Source: Lewinella sp. W8 (GTDB taxonomy: Bacteria; Bacteroidota; Bacteroidia; Chitinophagales; Saprospiraceae). Taken from it: a stretch of DNA of 64,000 nucleotides. A program made the position numbers and the translations under genes. The notes under the pieces are model-generated. The model was not told where the DNA came from and did no database searches. It saw nothing but the letters and a program-made list of their open reading frames with translations. The stretch covers positions 79,866 through 143,865 of the forward strand of contig NZ_SNAQ03000018.1 of NCBI RefSeq assembly GCF_004375085.3, read 5' to 3'. Shown in pieces: positions 44,439 through 53,412 of the stretch (position 1 is the first letter of the stretch; every line of letters begins with the position of its first letter).

Positions 44439-45848
44439 ATGCAACCAGTAAAGATCAAGTTCGGCACCGATGGATGGCGTGCCATTATTGCACAGGAGTA
44501 CACCGTAGATAACGTAAAGCGCGTTGCCGAAGGCACCGCACAGTGGCTAAAATCCCAGGGAGGCAGTCGGGTCGTCATTGGGTACGACTGCCGGTTCGCC
44601 GGTAAGCTGTTCACGGAAACGACGGCAAGAGTACTGGGTAAGCACGGTATTACTTCCCTGGTTGCTCCCGATTTCATCTCTACCCCGATGGTCAGCTTGG
44701 GGGTAGTCAAAGCCGGCGCGGACCTGGGCGTGGTCATTACGGCCAGCCACAATCCGCCCAGCTACAATGGCTACAAACTCAAATCGAAACTTGGTGGGCC
44801 ATCGGTTCCCGCGGACGTCAGTGCCGTGGAAGAACTCATTCCCGATGAGGTCCCCCAGGATTTACCCACTTATGCCTCCCTGGTGGAGCAGGGTCTGGTG
44901 GAAGAGCATGACTTTGAGCAAATCTACCTGGATCACGTTTACGCCAATTTCGACGTTGAACTGATTCGCTCCAGTGGCATCGGCATCGCCTACGATGCCA
45001 TGTACGGCGCCGGACAGAGCGCCATGCAGCGCCTGCTCCCGAATGCCACCCATCTGCACTGCGAGATCAACCCCGGTTTCAACGGTCAGGCTCCGGAGCC
45101 AATCGGTCGTAACCTGCAGGAGCTATCGGATACGATTAAGCAGGATGACCGCCTGGCCCTGGGCATTGCTAATGACGGCGATGCGGATCGCATTGGCCTT
45201 TTTGACGAAGACGGTGAGTTTGTGGACAGCCACCACATCCTCCTGCTCCTGTTAATGTACCAGTACGAGTATAAAAACATCAAGCAAGGTGAAGTGATCC
45301 TTACCTTCTCCGTGACCGATAAACTGAAGAAGCTCGCCAAGATGTACGGCCTACCCTTTGAAGTTACCAAGATTGGCTTCAAGTACATTGCGGAGATTAT
45401 GGCGGAGCGCGACGTCATCGTCGGTGGAGAGGAATCCGGTGGTCTGGCCGTTTCCGGTCACATTCCCGAAAGGGACGGCATCTGGATTGGACTCATGATT
45501 GCCGAATACATGGCCAAAACCGGCAAAAGCCTGAAAGCGCTGATCGCCGACCTTTACGAAAAGGTGGGTTCCTTCCATAATGACCGGGATGATGTCCACG
45601 TCGAAAATGATCGAAAATGGGCCATCGTCAAGCAGGCGAAGGAAGATCCGTTTACGGCATTTGGCGCCTACGAGGTATCCGAGGTGGCCCACGTGGACGG
45701 GAGCAAATTCTACCTGGGGAGCGAAGACCGGTGGGTAATGGTCCGGCCAAGTGGTACCGAACCCGTCCTCCGCGTCTACGCCCAGGGAGCCGATGCCGCC
45801 GAGGTACGGTCGATTCTGGATGCCGCCAGAAAAGAAATGGGGATTTAA
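44439..45848 (+). CDS. Phosphoglucomutase/phosphomannomutase family enzyme
   Basis: 469 residues from the ATG at 44439 (MQPVKIKFGTDGWRAI), the normal family N-terminus; an upstream frame from 44406 adds 11 residues with no homology. The four hallmark loops are present: catalytic phosphoserine in TASHNPPSYNGYK (about 102-114), Mg2+ loop DGDADR (about 246-251), sugar-specificity loop GGEESGG (about 329-335) and phosphate-binding RPSGTEP (about 436-442). It interconverts hexose-1-phosphate and hexose-6-phosphate; the exact sugar (glucose, mannose or glucosamine) is uncertain. The longer C-terminus and GEESGG loop favour a phosphoglucomutase. It stands alone with its own terminator. Confidence 0.92.
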   Translation: MQPVKIKFGTDGWRAIIAQEYTVDNVKRVAEGTAQWLKSQGGSRVVIGYDCRFAGKLFTETTARVLGKHGITSLVAPDFISTPMVSLGVVKAGADLGVVITASHNPPSYNGYKLKSKLGGPSVPADVSAVEELIPDEVPQDLPTYASLVEQGLVEEHDFEQIYLDHVYANFDVELIRSSGIGIAYDAMYGAGQSAMQRLLPNATHLHCEINPGFNGQAPEPIGRNLQELSDTIKQDDRLALGIANDGDADRIGLFDEDGEFVDSHHILLLLLMYQYEYKNIKQGEVILTFSVTDKLKKLAKMYGLPFEVTKIGFKYIAEIMAERDVIVGGEESGGLAVSGHIPERDGIWIGLMIAEYMAKTGKSLKALIADLYEKVGSFHNDRDDVHVENDRKWAIVKQAKEDPFTAFGAYEVSEVAHVDGSKFYLGSEDRWVMVRPSGTEPVLRVYAQGADAAEVRSILDAARKEMGI

Positions 45849-45871
45849 GATTCTTGGGTCCCTTGCTTTAG

Positions 45872-45958
45872 AGCGTTAGTTCCTGGATTTGGGTGCGCAA
45901 ACGTTCAGCCATCGGCTGAACGATGAGCTCCCGCAGCAGCGAACTAACGCTTCTTTTT
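45872..45958 (+). terminator. Branched hairpin terminator after the phosphohexomutase gene
   Basis: Outer arms AGCGTTAGTTC (45872-45882) and GAACTAACGCT (45941-45951) enclose a second perfect hairpin, CGTTCAGCC-ATC-GGCTGAACG (45902-45922). A T-rich run follows (TCTTTTTTG). The whole folds as a three-way branched structure. Confidence 0.75.
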
Positions 45959-46002
45959 TGCTTCTTCCTCGAAGGAAATTCAGCAATCAATAAAGTTCCT
46001 CA

Positions 46003-47475
46003 ATGATGGATGATCTCAGTCCAGATCTTCAACGCGCCTATGCTCCCCAAACCTTCCGGGAGATGGGGCACGCGTTGGTCGATCAACTTGCAGACTATCT
46101 GGACGGTGTGGATACCACTCCCGCCAACGTAGTTCCGGCCCCGGAGGATTTACTGGAAGAATTCCGTGGATTCCTCTCTGGCGGCACTCCTCCCAAGACG
46201 GTATTTCGGCGGGTCATCGACAATTGTGTCCACGTTCACTCCCCCAACTACCTCGGGCATCAGGTAAACCCACCCGTGCCTGCCGCAGCCCTGGCGGACC
46301 TGGTCAACGGCATCCTCAATGGCAGTACCGCAATTTTTGAAATGGGGGCACCGGGAGCGGTAATGGAAAGGCTCGTCGTCGAAAAATTTAGCGAGCTACT
46401 GGGTTTGCCCGAGTCTGCGGGGGGCTTTCTCACTCACGGCGGGACGCTGGCCAACCTGACCGCACTCCTTGCCGCACGGGCGGCCCGATGGCCGGACGGC
46501 GATCCCTGGAAAAATGGCAACAGCAACGTCCGCCCCTGCGTGCTGGTAAACGAACAGGCCCATTACTGCATTGATCGGGCGGTACGCATCATGGGTTGGG
46601 GGGATGAAGGCATCATCAGTATTCCCTGTGATGATGCGTTTCGCATTCGAACTGACGAGATAGTCCCCGCCATCCGGACGGCCATTGCCGCGGGCAAAAC
46701 CCCCATTGCCCTCATCGGTAGCGCGGGCACCACCAGTACCGGCAGCTTCGATGATCTCGCCACCCTGGCGGTCATCGCCAAAGAGTTTAGCCTTTGGTAC
46801 CACATTGACGGAGCCCACGGAGCCCCGGCGGGGCTGGACCCCAGTAAGGAAAATTTGGTCACGGGGATGAAGGAGGCCGACAGCATCGCCATGGATTTCC
46901 ATAAAATGCTCATGACCCCTGGCCTGACCACCGCCCTTTTCTTTCGCCAGAACCAGGAGGCTTACCGGACGTTCCACCAACGGGCCGACTATTTACTCTC
47001 CTTCGAAACCGGCTCGGAAGACTGGTACAATATGGGGCGACGCACCTTTGAATGTACCAAAAGTATGATCAGCCTTCGGGTATTCATTTTACTCAGTACC
47101 TACGGAGAGCGCCTCTTCCGCGATTACGTCATCCGGGTCAATGAACTTGGCCAAAAGTTAGCCGAACTCATCCGGGAAAAGCCTAATCTGGAGTTGGCCA
47201 CCCCTCCGGACTTAAACATCGTTTGCTTCCGGCACAGGCCTGCGGGAGCTAACACCAGCCAGGAAGCGCTCAATCACCTAAATTCCATGATCCGGGCCAG
47301 AATGCTGGCCGAAAGCCAATATTATATTGTACAAACGACCTTACATAATCAGGTGTATCTGCGGTGTACGCTGACGAACCCCATGACCGGTGAGGCAGAA
47401 CTTGAAGGGATGCTGGAGAAAGTGGTCAGACACGGAAATGAGCTGCAGGAGTTTAAAATGAATCTGCCGTGGTGA
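46003..47475 (+). CDS. Group II PLP-dependent decarboxylase
   Basis: 490 residues, PLP fold type I. The PLP lysine is in SIAMDFHKMLMTP (about Lys301), the PLP-contacting His in NEQAHYCIDRAVR, and the Asp in WYHIDGAHGAPA, which together match the group II amino-acid decarboxylases (aromatic amino acid, glutamate or 2,4-diaminobutyrate decarboxylases). The GGTLANLTALLAARAA helix is also typical. The substrate cannot be told from these motifs. Start: two consecutive ATG codons at 46003 and 46006 are equivalent. It is between the phosphohexomutase and the 2TM gene with no obvious operon partner. Confidence 0.88.
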   Translation: MMDDLSPDLQRAYAPQTFREMGHALVDQLADYLDGVDTTPANVVPAPEDLLEEFRGFLSGGTPPKTVFRRVIDNCVHVHSPNYLGHQVNPPVPAAALADLVNGILNGSTAIFEMGAPGAVMERLVVEKFSELLGLPESAGGFLTHGGTLANLTALLAARAARWPDGDPWKNGNSNVRPCVLVNEQAHYCIDRAVRIMGWGDEGIISIPCDDAFRIRTDEIVPAIRTAIAAGKTPIALIGSAGTTSTGSFDDLATLAVIAKEFSLWYHIDGAHGAPAGLDPSKENLVTGMKEADSIAMDFHKMLMTPGLTTALFFRQNQEAYRTFHQRADYLLSFETGSEDWYNMGRRTFECTKSMISLRVFILLSTYGERLFRDYVIRVNELGQKLAELIREKPNLELATPPDLNIVCFRHRPAGANTSQEALNHLNSMIRARMLAESQYYIVQTTLHNQVYLRCTLTNPMTGEAELEGMLEKVVRHGNELQEFKMNLPW

Positions 47476-47554
47476 GAACATAGGCGAACGATTGCTTTCC
47501 GGGGACGTTGTCCTGATAGATCAACCTGAAAAATAATTAGGTGCCCGACGGTCG

Positions 47555-47585
47555 TTTGGTGATTATTTGAATACACTTATCTTTA
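47555..47585 (+). promoter_or_regulatory. Promoter of the 2TM-domain gene
   Basis: TTTG at 47555-47558 and TATCTTTA at 47578-47585 (one mismatch to TAnnTTTG) are separated by 19 bases, the preferred Bacteroidota spacing. The -7 box ends only 4 bases before the ATG at 47590, so transcription would start at or near the start codon. Confidence 0.5.
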
Positions 47586-47589
47586 GTTC

Positions 47590-47940
47590 ATGAGCCGTAG
47601 TAACAAGAAAAAATACGACGAAAAGACCCTTGCCGAAAAGAAAACTGACTTTCGCCGACACCTGCGGACCTACCTGGTCATGTCCGTATTTTTCATAGTG
47701 CTCAATCTGTTTTCCAGCCCAGGCAGCTTTTGGGCCATCTGGCCAATCCTCGGTTGGGGCATTGGCGTTGCCATGCAGGGCCTGAGCCTTTATGGTCCGC
47801 TGAAGGACCCGGAGGACGTCCATCCTACTGAGTCTGACCGGGGGCTCCCGCTTAAGGATTTGGACGACTACGAGAAGCGAGAAAAACTTGAACTTCCCGA
47901 GTTAAATCCCCGGCCCTACCGCGACGAAGACCTGGTCTGA
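47590..47940 (+). CDS. 2TM domain protein
   Basis: 116 residues. A basic N-terminus (about 1-27) is followed by two hydrophobic segments, LVMSVFFIVLNLFSSPGSFW and IWPILGWGIGVAMQGLSLYG, typical of the small '2TM' family often found fused to histidine kinases or alone in Bacteroidota. The C-terminal ~45 residues are charged and likely cytoplasmic. No catalytic residues. The function of the family is unknown; a membrane-adaptor role is only a guess. Its stop directly abuts the stop of the convergent NlpC/P60 gene. Confidence 0.75.
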   Translation: MSRSNKKKYDEKTLAEKKTDFRRHLRTYLVMSVFFIVLNLFSSPGSFWAIWPILGWGIGVAMQGLSLYGPLKDPEDVHPTESDRGLPLKDLDDYEKREKLELPELNPRPYRDEDLV

Positions 47941-49161
47941 TCATTCTGAAATGAGCGCCTTAAAGGCCTCTTCGATTGACTGCACCCCCGACGTTCCGGG
48001 TGACAGTCGTTTTGCCCGCATCAACGATTCCAGACGGTGAGCAGCAAACAGTTCGTCCTCCGGCAGGAGGGAATTGATCGTGATCCTTCCGTTGTCAGCC
48101 CCGGAGTGCACGAAGCGGCCCGCTCCCAGATAGCAGCCAACGTGGGAAATCCGCTCACTACCGTCCGCCCGATAATTACCAAAAAACAGGAGGTCTCCCG
48201 CCCGGAGGGATGAAAAATTGTTGTCTAACGACACTGGTGTTCCGGCGTGGACTTGCTGACTGGCGTCGCGCGGGATTACGTACCCGTTCATGAAGTAAGT
48301 CATTTTGGTAAACCCACTACAGTCCATTCCTTTACTGCTGGTCCCTCCCCAAAGGTAGGGGCGTCCGGCCAGGCTACTGGCCGTTGTGAGCAACTGCTCT
48401 ATGCTCAGGTCATCGGGATTTGCCCACGTTTCGTAGGGTTTGAGGATTCCACGTTCAACCCATCCCGTTTTTCCGTCGGGAAGTTTCACCCCGATCCATC
48501 CGGATTGCGCCATCCCCGTAGTCTGGACAAGATTACCCGCCACCAAATCAGTGACGATGTTACCACTCCCTGGAGCGGAATACACAAAGGTGGCTGGGGT
48601 GATGGAATAATAAAGGTCATCTCCATACCAGGCCATAAGTTGGGTGCTGTCCAACCGGGTCAACGCCCCCTCCTCCAACCAGGCCAGATAGCGGTCTGGA
48701 GTTCTGACCAGGTACCAACCATCCCGGAAATCCAGTAACTGCAGGGGGGATCCAAGCAGGGCCTGGGTAGCCAGCTCCTGAGAATGCCCGGGTTTTGACC
48801 GAAGATTCGCTACCGAGACCCTAACCAATCCAAAACGGAGTTCCCCGACTGCAGAATCCGGCAGGGTCCGAACGTGAACCACCGGAACCTCACCGCCAAC
48901 ATTGTTCTCCCATTCACGCTTCATTCTTGCTACTGCACCGGGTAGCGTGGTATATCCATTAATGGTGTCCGGAACGCCCGCTTCTCCCGAAATCCAGGAA
49001 ACCTCAAAGCGGTCCGTTCGGCGGTCCGAAACCAAATCGGCGCGTAATTCTGCCAGGAATGCGGGCTCCGTAGGGGACGATTTAGGGGCTTCATTCTCAT
49101 TACATCCGGCAAATAGAAGCAGAAAAAAGGGCAGAAAACCCAAGAAAACGTTATGTTGCAT
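47941..49161 (-). CDS. NlpC/P60 lipoprotein with SH3 domains
   Basis: 406 residues. The lipobox ends at Cys20 (LLLFAGC), so it is probably lipid-anchored to the outer or inner membrane. Two bacterial SH3-like segments (about 110-165 and 185-245) each end in 'GWYLV' or 'GKTGWVE'-type strands. The C-terminal NlpC/P60 domain (about 255-380) has the catalytic Cys in GMDCSGFTKMTYF, the His in RISHVGCYLG and a third polar residue downstream. Such enzymes cleave peptidoglycan stem peptides (D-Glu-L-Lys/DAP bonds). Role is likely cell-wall turnover. It is divergent from the RRM protein gene. Confidence 0.92.
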   Translation of the reverse strand: MQHNVFLGFLPFFLLLFAGCNENEAPKSSPTEPAFLAELRADLVSDRRTDRFEVSWISGEAGVPDTINGYTTLPGAVARMKREWENNVGGEVPVVHVRTLPDSAVGELRFGLVRVSVANLRSKPGHSQELATQALLGSPLQLLDFRDGWYLVRTPDRYLAWLEEGALTRLDSTQLMAWYGDDLYYSITPATFVYSAPGSGNIVTDLVAGNLVQTTGMAQSGWIGVKLPDGKTGWVERGILKPYETWANPDDLSIEQLLTTASSLAGRPYLWGGTSSKGMDCSGFTKMTYFMNGYVIPRDASQQVHAGTPVSLDNNFSSLRAGDLLFFGNYRADGSERISHVGCYLGAGRFVHSGADNGRITINSLLPEDELFAAHRLESLMRAKRLSPGTSGVQSIEEAFKALISE

Positions 49162-49353
49162 GGTATTTGCAGCTATTTTTGTCTGCGACCAGCAAACAAC
49201 TGGGCGCTAAATTGTTACAATAATGCTTGTTTTGAGCGGTTTTGGAGTAGGCTTCTGCATTTTATAGACTTTTATTTTCTCTATACCCGGCTTTGCCTGT
49301 ATCAATCCCCTCGCCTTACAACTTCATCCTTTTTTTCATCTTCCTTTTTCGTT

Positions 49354-49968
49354 ATGAATTTATTTGTGGCCCGGCTTAGCTGGGATACTGACGAACACAC
49401 ACTCCAAGAGACTTTCGAAAAGTTCGGAGAAGTAGAATCAGTTAAAATCATCCTCGACCGTGAAACCGGTCGTTCTCGTGGCTTTGGTTTTGTGGAAATG
49501 CCAAACGAGGAAGAGGCCAAAGCAGCAATTGCTGGCCTCGATCAATCAGAATTAGATGGCCGAAACATCGTCGTTAAAGAAAACGACCGCCAGGGTGGCG
49601 GTGGTGGCGGCGGCGGCTTCCGCGGAGGCGGTGGCGGCGGTTACGGCGGACGCGGTGGCGGTGGCTACGATCGCGGTGGACGCGGTGGCGGCGGCTATGA
49701 CCGTGGTGGCAGTGGCGGTGGCTACGATCGCGGCAGTCGTTATGACCGTGGCGGCGGCGGCAGCTACGATCGCGGCGGACGCGGTGGCGGATTCGACCAA
49801 GACTCCGACGATACCAGCAGCCGTTACGATCGCGGTCGTTACGATCGTGGTTCCAGCCAGGACAATGACGATTTCGAAGGACGCCGTCGGGGCTACGATT
49901 ACGGTCCCGCTCGCCGCCCCAGGATCACCCGTAGCGACGATGCTCGCTACGATGACCGCGATGCATAA
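49354..49968 (+). CDS. RRM RNA-binding protein with Gly/Arg-rich tail
   Basis: 204 residues from the ATG at 49354. A longer frame from 49153 overlaps the divergent gene's start and has no homology. One RRM domain (residues 1-80) shows RNP2 LFVARL and RNP1 RGFGFVEM. The rest is a low-complexity tail with many GG, RGGGG and YDRGG units, encoded by a repetitive, GC-rich stretch at 49595-49790, followed by a charged Asp/Arg/Tyr tail. These small RRM proteins with RGG-like tails are common in Bacteroidota and are often tied to cold or stress responses as RNA chaperones (family knowledge). A terminator follows. The 192-base leader between it and the divergent gene shows no clear TAnnTTTG box. Confidence 0.92.
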   Translation: MNLFVARLSWDTDEHTLQETFEKFGEVESVKIILDRETGRSRGFGFVEMPNEEEAKAAIAGLDQSELDGRNIVVKENDRQGGGGGGGGFRGGGGGGYGGRGGGGYDRGGRGGGGYDRGGSGGGYDRGSRYDRGGGGSYDRGGRGGGFDQDSDDTSSRYDRGRYDRGSSQDNDDFEGRRRGYDYGPARRPRITRSDDARYDDRDA

Positions 49969-50003
49969 TTCCTTGCATTTAGGTTAAAACCTGACAAAAA
50001 CTT

Positions 50004-50044
50004 AAGCACTTCTGGGTATACGCCCGGAAGTGCTTTTCTTTTTC
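50004..50044 (+). terminator. Intrinsic terminator after the RRM gene
   Basis: Stem AAGCACTTC...GAAGTGCTT (50004-50035) with an inner GGG/CCC pairing, followed by TTCTTTTTC. Confidence 0.9.
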
Positions 50045-50106
50045 GTACTTTCAGAGTATGAAAACTGGCATGCCATGCCACCTAAACTATCCATTTTAAA
50101 TTGAGT

Positions 50107-53100
50107 ATGAGTCGATTACTACTTTTTCTGAGCATCCTGCCCTTTACCTCACACCTTTCCGCCCAGTTAATTACCACCAGCCCAGCGGCTCCGGTAACCA
50201 ACCAGGCCGTCACCATCACCTTTGACGCAACCGAAGGAACCGGAGGACTGGCAAACTGCAACTGCGACGTTTATCTCCATACGGGGGTCATTACGGAAAA
50301 CAGCACCAGTCCGAGCGACTGGCAATACGTACAAACCGACTGGGGAGTCGCCAACGCCGACTGGCGGATGACGCCCGTTGACGGTGAACCCAACAAGTAC
50401 ACCTACACCTTTGGTCCAAGCATCCGCGAATACTACGGAGTGCCCGCAGCCGAGGTTATTGAACAGATTTCCCTGGTATTCCGGAACGGAGATGGTTCCC
50501 TGGAGGGTAAAGCTGCCGGAGGAGCCGATATCTTCGTTGACGTCAGTGAAGCAGGGAGTGAGCTCGCCATCACCCTGGCGGGAGACCCCGGTCAGTCTAC
50601 CTGGCCGCTCGGTCGTCCTTTACCGCTGGTGCTGGGTGCCACGGAATCCGCTACGCTGGAAATTTTTGACAACGATGCCCTGGTAGCGTCAACCACCGGA
50701 ACTGAACTTGCCCAGGACCTCGTGTTCACTGACCCGGGGCCGCACGAAATCCGTGCGGTGGCGACCCTCGGACAGCAGGTAGTCTCCGAAACGTTCACCA
50801 TTGATGCGGAACTGGTGCTGGACATTACGTCCCCGGATGCCAACATCATCTTTGCCGAGGCAAATGACCAGATCAGCGTGGAGGCTACTACCTACATCGA
50901 ATCCATGATCAGCCTTAACGGCGCGGATCCCGTTATGGCCTCCAGCATTAGTGAGATGATCACCGCCGATGCGATGTCCGGCGCGAGCACCATTGAAATT
51001 GTGGCCACCTACCAGACCGAAACTGCCCGGGGGCAGTTCACCATCGTCGTTGGAGACCCGGCCGTAGAGAATCCTCCCGCGGGATTGCTGCCGGGAGCAA
51101 CCAAAAGCGAGGACGGTAGTGTCACCCTTCAACTTCGGGCGCCCGGGAAAGAGGACGTTTTCGTCGTCGGCAACTTCAATGACTGGACGCCCAACGCGGA
51201 TAGTCGCATGAAAAAATCAGTAGATGGGAACACCTTCTGGCTTACCATTGCTGACCTTCCGGAGGGTGATGATCTGATTTATCAGTACCTCGTAGACGGC
51301 AGCATTCTCCAGGCCGACCCCTACAGCACCCTGGTCCTGGACCCCAATAATGACCCCTTCATCGGAGAGGAAACCTTTGCGGGTATTCCGGACTACCCTA
51401 CCGGTCAGACGGAAGGATTGGTGACCTGGTTCCGTATCGACCCTCCGGCCTATGACTGGCAGGTTGATGATTACGACCGGCCGGACCCCAAGCGGATGGT
51501 CGTTTACGAATTGCTCGTGCGTGACTTCCTCGCCGACCACAGCTTCAAAACCCTGACGGATACCCTGGACTATCTTGAAAAACTCGGAGTAAACGCCATC
51601 GAATTGATGCCCGTCAATGAATTTGAGGGCAACATAAGCTGGGGCTACAACCCCAGTTTCCACATGGCCCTCGATAAGTATTACGGAAGCCCCGAAGACT
51701 TCAAAGCCTTCGTAGATGCCTGCCACGCACGGGGAATGGCCGTCATCATTGATGTGGTCTACAACCACGCTTTCGGTCAGAGTCCGCTGGCTCGCCTGTG
51801 GTGGGATGAGGCAACTTTCCGCCCCACCGCCGACAACCCCTACCTGAACGTCACCGCCAGGCACCCATTTAACGTCGGGTATGACTTCAACCACGAAAGT
51901 GACCTCACCAAGGAATACGTAAAGGTTTCCACCCAGTACTGGTTGGAAGAATTCCGTATTGATGGTTTCCGCTGGGACCTCAGTAAGGGCTTCACCCAGA
52001 ACTTTTCCGGTGACGTAGGCGCCTGGAACCAGTACGACGCCAGCCGGATTGCCATTCTGAAAGACTACGCCGATCACGTTTGGTCCGTCGATGATGATGC
52101 CTACATGATCATGGAGCATCTCGGCGTTAGCCAGGAAGAGGACGAGTTAGCGCAGTACGGCAACAGTATGTACTTCTGGTCCGGCTTCAACCCCCACAAC
52201 GAGTATCTCGAAGGGTCCATGGGCTACCCCAGCAACTTCCGGGAAGTAATTTCAGAGAACCGCGGGTTCTCGGACCTCAACTTAGTGGCCTACATGGAAA
52301 GCCACGACGAAGAACGGATGCAGTTCAAAAACGAGCAGTTTGGTAACATGAGTCCTAACTTCAGCTATAACGTCACCAATGAAGAAACCGGACTGGACCG
52401 GATCGAACTGGCCAGTGCCTTCTTTTATACCGTACCGGGGCCAAAGATGCTGTGGCAGTTTGGGGAACTCGGATACGACTTCAGCATCAATCAGTGTCCG
52501 GGTGGAGGCATCAACAATGGTTGTCGGACGGACCCCAAGCCAATCCGGTGGGATTACCGCTTTGACGGCGACCGGCAGGATGTTTACCACACTATTTCGG
52601 ACATTCTCTACCTGCGCAACAACTTTGAGTTCTTCCACGGGGAAGTAACCAAACAACGCCTCGCGACGGTAGACAAGATTTTGCACCTCAACAGCAGTGA
52701 CGGGGAAGTAGCCATCGTGGGTAACTTCGGCGTAGTGGAGCAGCGTACCGGTGGAGTGTGGCCCAGTGCCGGTGAATGGTATGACTACTTCAGTGGAGAA
52801 ACCATTATGGTCAGCGACCCTAACGTGGCAGTAGACCTCGCCCCCGGTGAATTTCACATCTACCTTCCCCGGCCCATCGCCCGGGGTGGCGGACGCCTGG
52901 TGTCCACCAACGACCGCAACGTAGCACAACTGAAGTTTAGCGTAAGCCCCAACCCCACCCGGGGGCAGGTGCTCACCAGCTTCTCCCTGGATCAGTCTGC
53001 GGAGGTGATCATTGACCTGCTGGACGTTTCCGGCCGTCAGCACCAGCAACTTTTCCGAGGCAGACTCACTGCGGGAGACCAGCAAATGAACTTCCAGCTG

Positions 53101-53181
53101 AATCAGCTTCCGGCGGGCCTCTACTTCCTGCGGGTTACGGAAGGCCGAAAAACCGCCGTTCGCCGTCTGGTGGTTAACTAA
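50107..53181 (+). CDS. GH13 alpha-amylase family enzyme exported by type IX secretion
   Basis: 1024 residues from the ATG at 50107. A signal peptide (ending LSAQ) is followed by an N-terminal beta-sandwich (about 22-150, 'VYLHTGVITENSTSPSDWQYV') known from Bacteroidota amylases. Other beta domains follow, then a CBM48-like starch-binding module (about 335-405, VFVVGNFNDWTP). The GH13 barrel (about 450-850) has the nucleophile Asp624 in GFRWDLSKG, the acid Glu670 in IMEHLG, and the transition-state Asp734 in MESHDEERM. The last ~80 residues (SVSPNPTRGQVL ... LPAGLYFLRVTEGRKTAVRR) form a type A T9SS sorting domain. It should degrade alpha-glucans such as starch or glycogen at the cell surface or outside. 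Confidence 0.95.
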   Translation: MSRLLLFLSILPFTSHLSAQLITTSPAAPVTNQAVTITFDATEGTGGLANCNCDVYLHTGVITENSTSPSDWQYVQTDWGVANADWRMTPVDGEPNKYTYTFGPSIREYYGVPAAEVIEQISLVFRNGDGSLEGKAAGGADIFVDVSEAGSELAITLAGDPGQSTWPLGRPLPLVLGATESATLEIFDNDALVASTTGTELAQDLVFTDPGPHEIRAVATLGQQVVSETFTIDAELVLDITSPDANIIFAEANDQISVEATTYIESMISLNGADPVMASSISEMITADAMSGASTIEIVATYQTETARGQFTIVVGDPAVENPPAGLLPGATKSEDGSVTLQLRAPGKEDVFVVGNFNDWTPNADSRMKKSVDGNTFWLTIADLPEGDDLIYQYLVDGSILQADPYSTLVLDPNNDPFIGEETFAGIPDYPTGQTEGLVTWFRIDPPAYDWQVDDYDRPDPKRMVVYELLVRDFLADHSFKTLTDTLDYLEKLGVNAIELMPVNEFEGNISWGYNPSFHMALDKYYGSPEDFKAFVDACHARGMAVIIDVVYNHAFGQSPLARLWWDEATFRPTADNPYLNVTARHPFNVGYDFNHESDLTKEYVKVSTQYWLEEFRIDGFRWDLSKGFTQNFSGDVGAWNQYDASRIAILKDYADHVWSVDDDAYMIMEHLGVSQEEDELAQYGNSMYFWSGFNPHNEYLEGSMGYPSNFREVISENRGFSDLNLVAYMESHDEERMQFKNEQFGNMSPNFSYNVTNEETGLDRIELASAFFYTVPGPKMLWQFGELGYDFSINQCPGGGINNGCRTDPKPIRWDYRFDGDRQDVYHTISDILYLRNNFEFFHGEVTKQRLATVDKILHLNSSDGEVAIVGNFGVVEQRTGGVWPSAGEWYDYFSGETIMVSDPNVAVDLAPGEFHIYLPRPIARGGGRLVSTNDRNVAQLKFSVSPNPTRGQVLTSFSLDQSAEVIIDLLDVSGRQHQQLFRGRLTAGDQQMNFQLNQLPAGLYFLRVTEGRKTAVRRLVVN

Positions 53182-53210
53182 CCCAGGAGCAATCCAACCA
53201 GCAACATCTC

Positions 53211-53246
53211 ATCCGGTGGAGCCCCTGGCTTCACCGGATTTTTTTT
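53211..53246 (+). terminator. Intrinsic terminator of the amylase gene
   Basis: Stem ATCCGGTGGAGCC / GGCTTCACCGGAT (53211-53239) with one G-T pair and a 3-base loop, followed by eight T. Confidence 0.92.
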
Positions 53247-53327
53247 GCCCAGACTAAGGGTAGAGCTATTTAAGTCTGCTCTCAGGATTCAACCGAATTG
53301 CATGGCCCTTGGAGAGCCCTGCCTTGC

Positions 53328-53366
53328 ACCTGCACCGGCTGAGCCGAGTATTCCGCTTCGCTTCAC
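53328..53366 (+). repeat. Dispersed repeat, forward copy matching 32621-32659
   Basis: 35 of 39 bases match the reverse complement of 32621-32659. It is preceded by TTGCACCTGC, the start of the related repeat copies at 20131 and 32706. It sits in the gap between the amylase terminator and the convergent oxidoreductase gene. Confidence 0.85.
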
Positions 53367-53412
53367 GCTTGCGCCTCACCACATTTCAGGAAGTTCCCTG
53401 CATCACCTAAAA

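Noticed and set aside
49153..49353. Upstream extension of the RRM protein frame
   Set aside because: It overlaps the start of the divergent lipoprotein gene and has no homology; the RRM begins right at the ATG at 49354.
49556..49987. Alternative + frame through the glycine-rich tail (Ala/Val-rich product)
   Set aside because: Low-complexity shadow of the GGN/CGN-rich repeats in the RRM gene.
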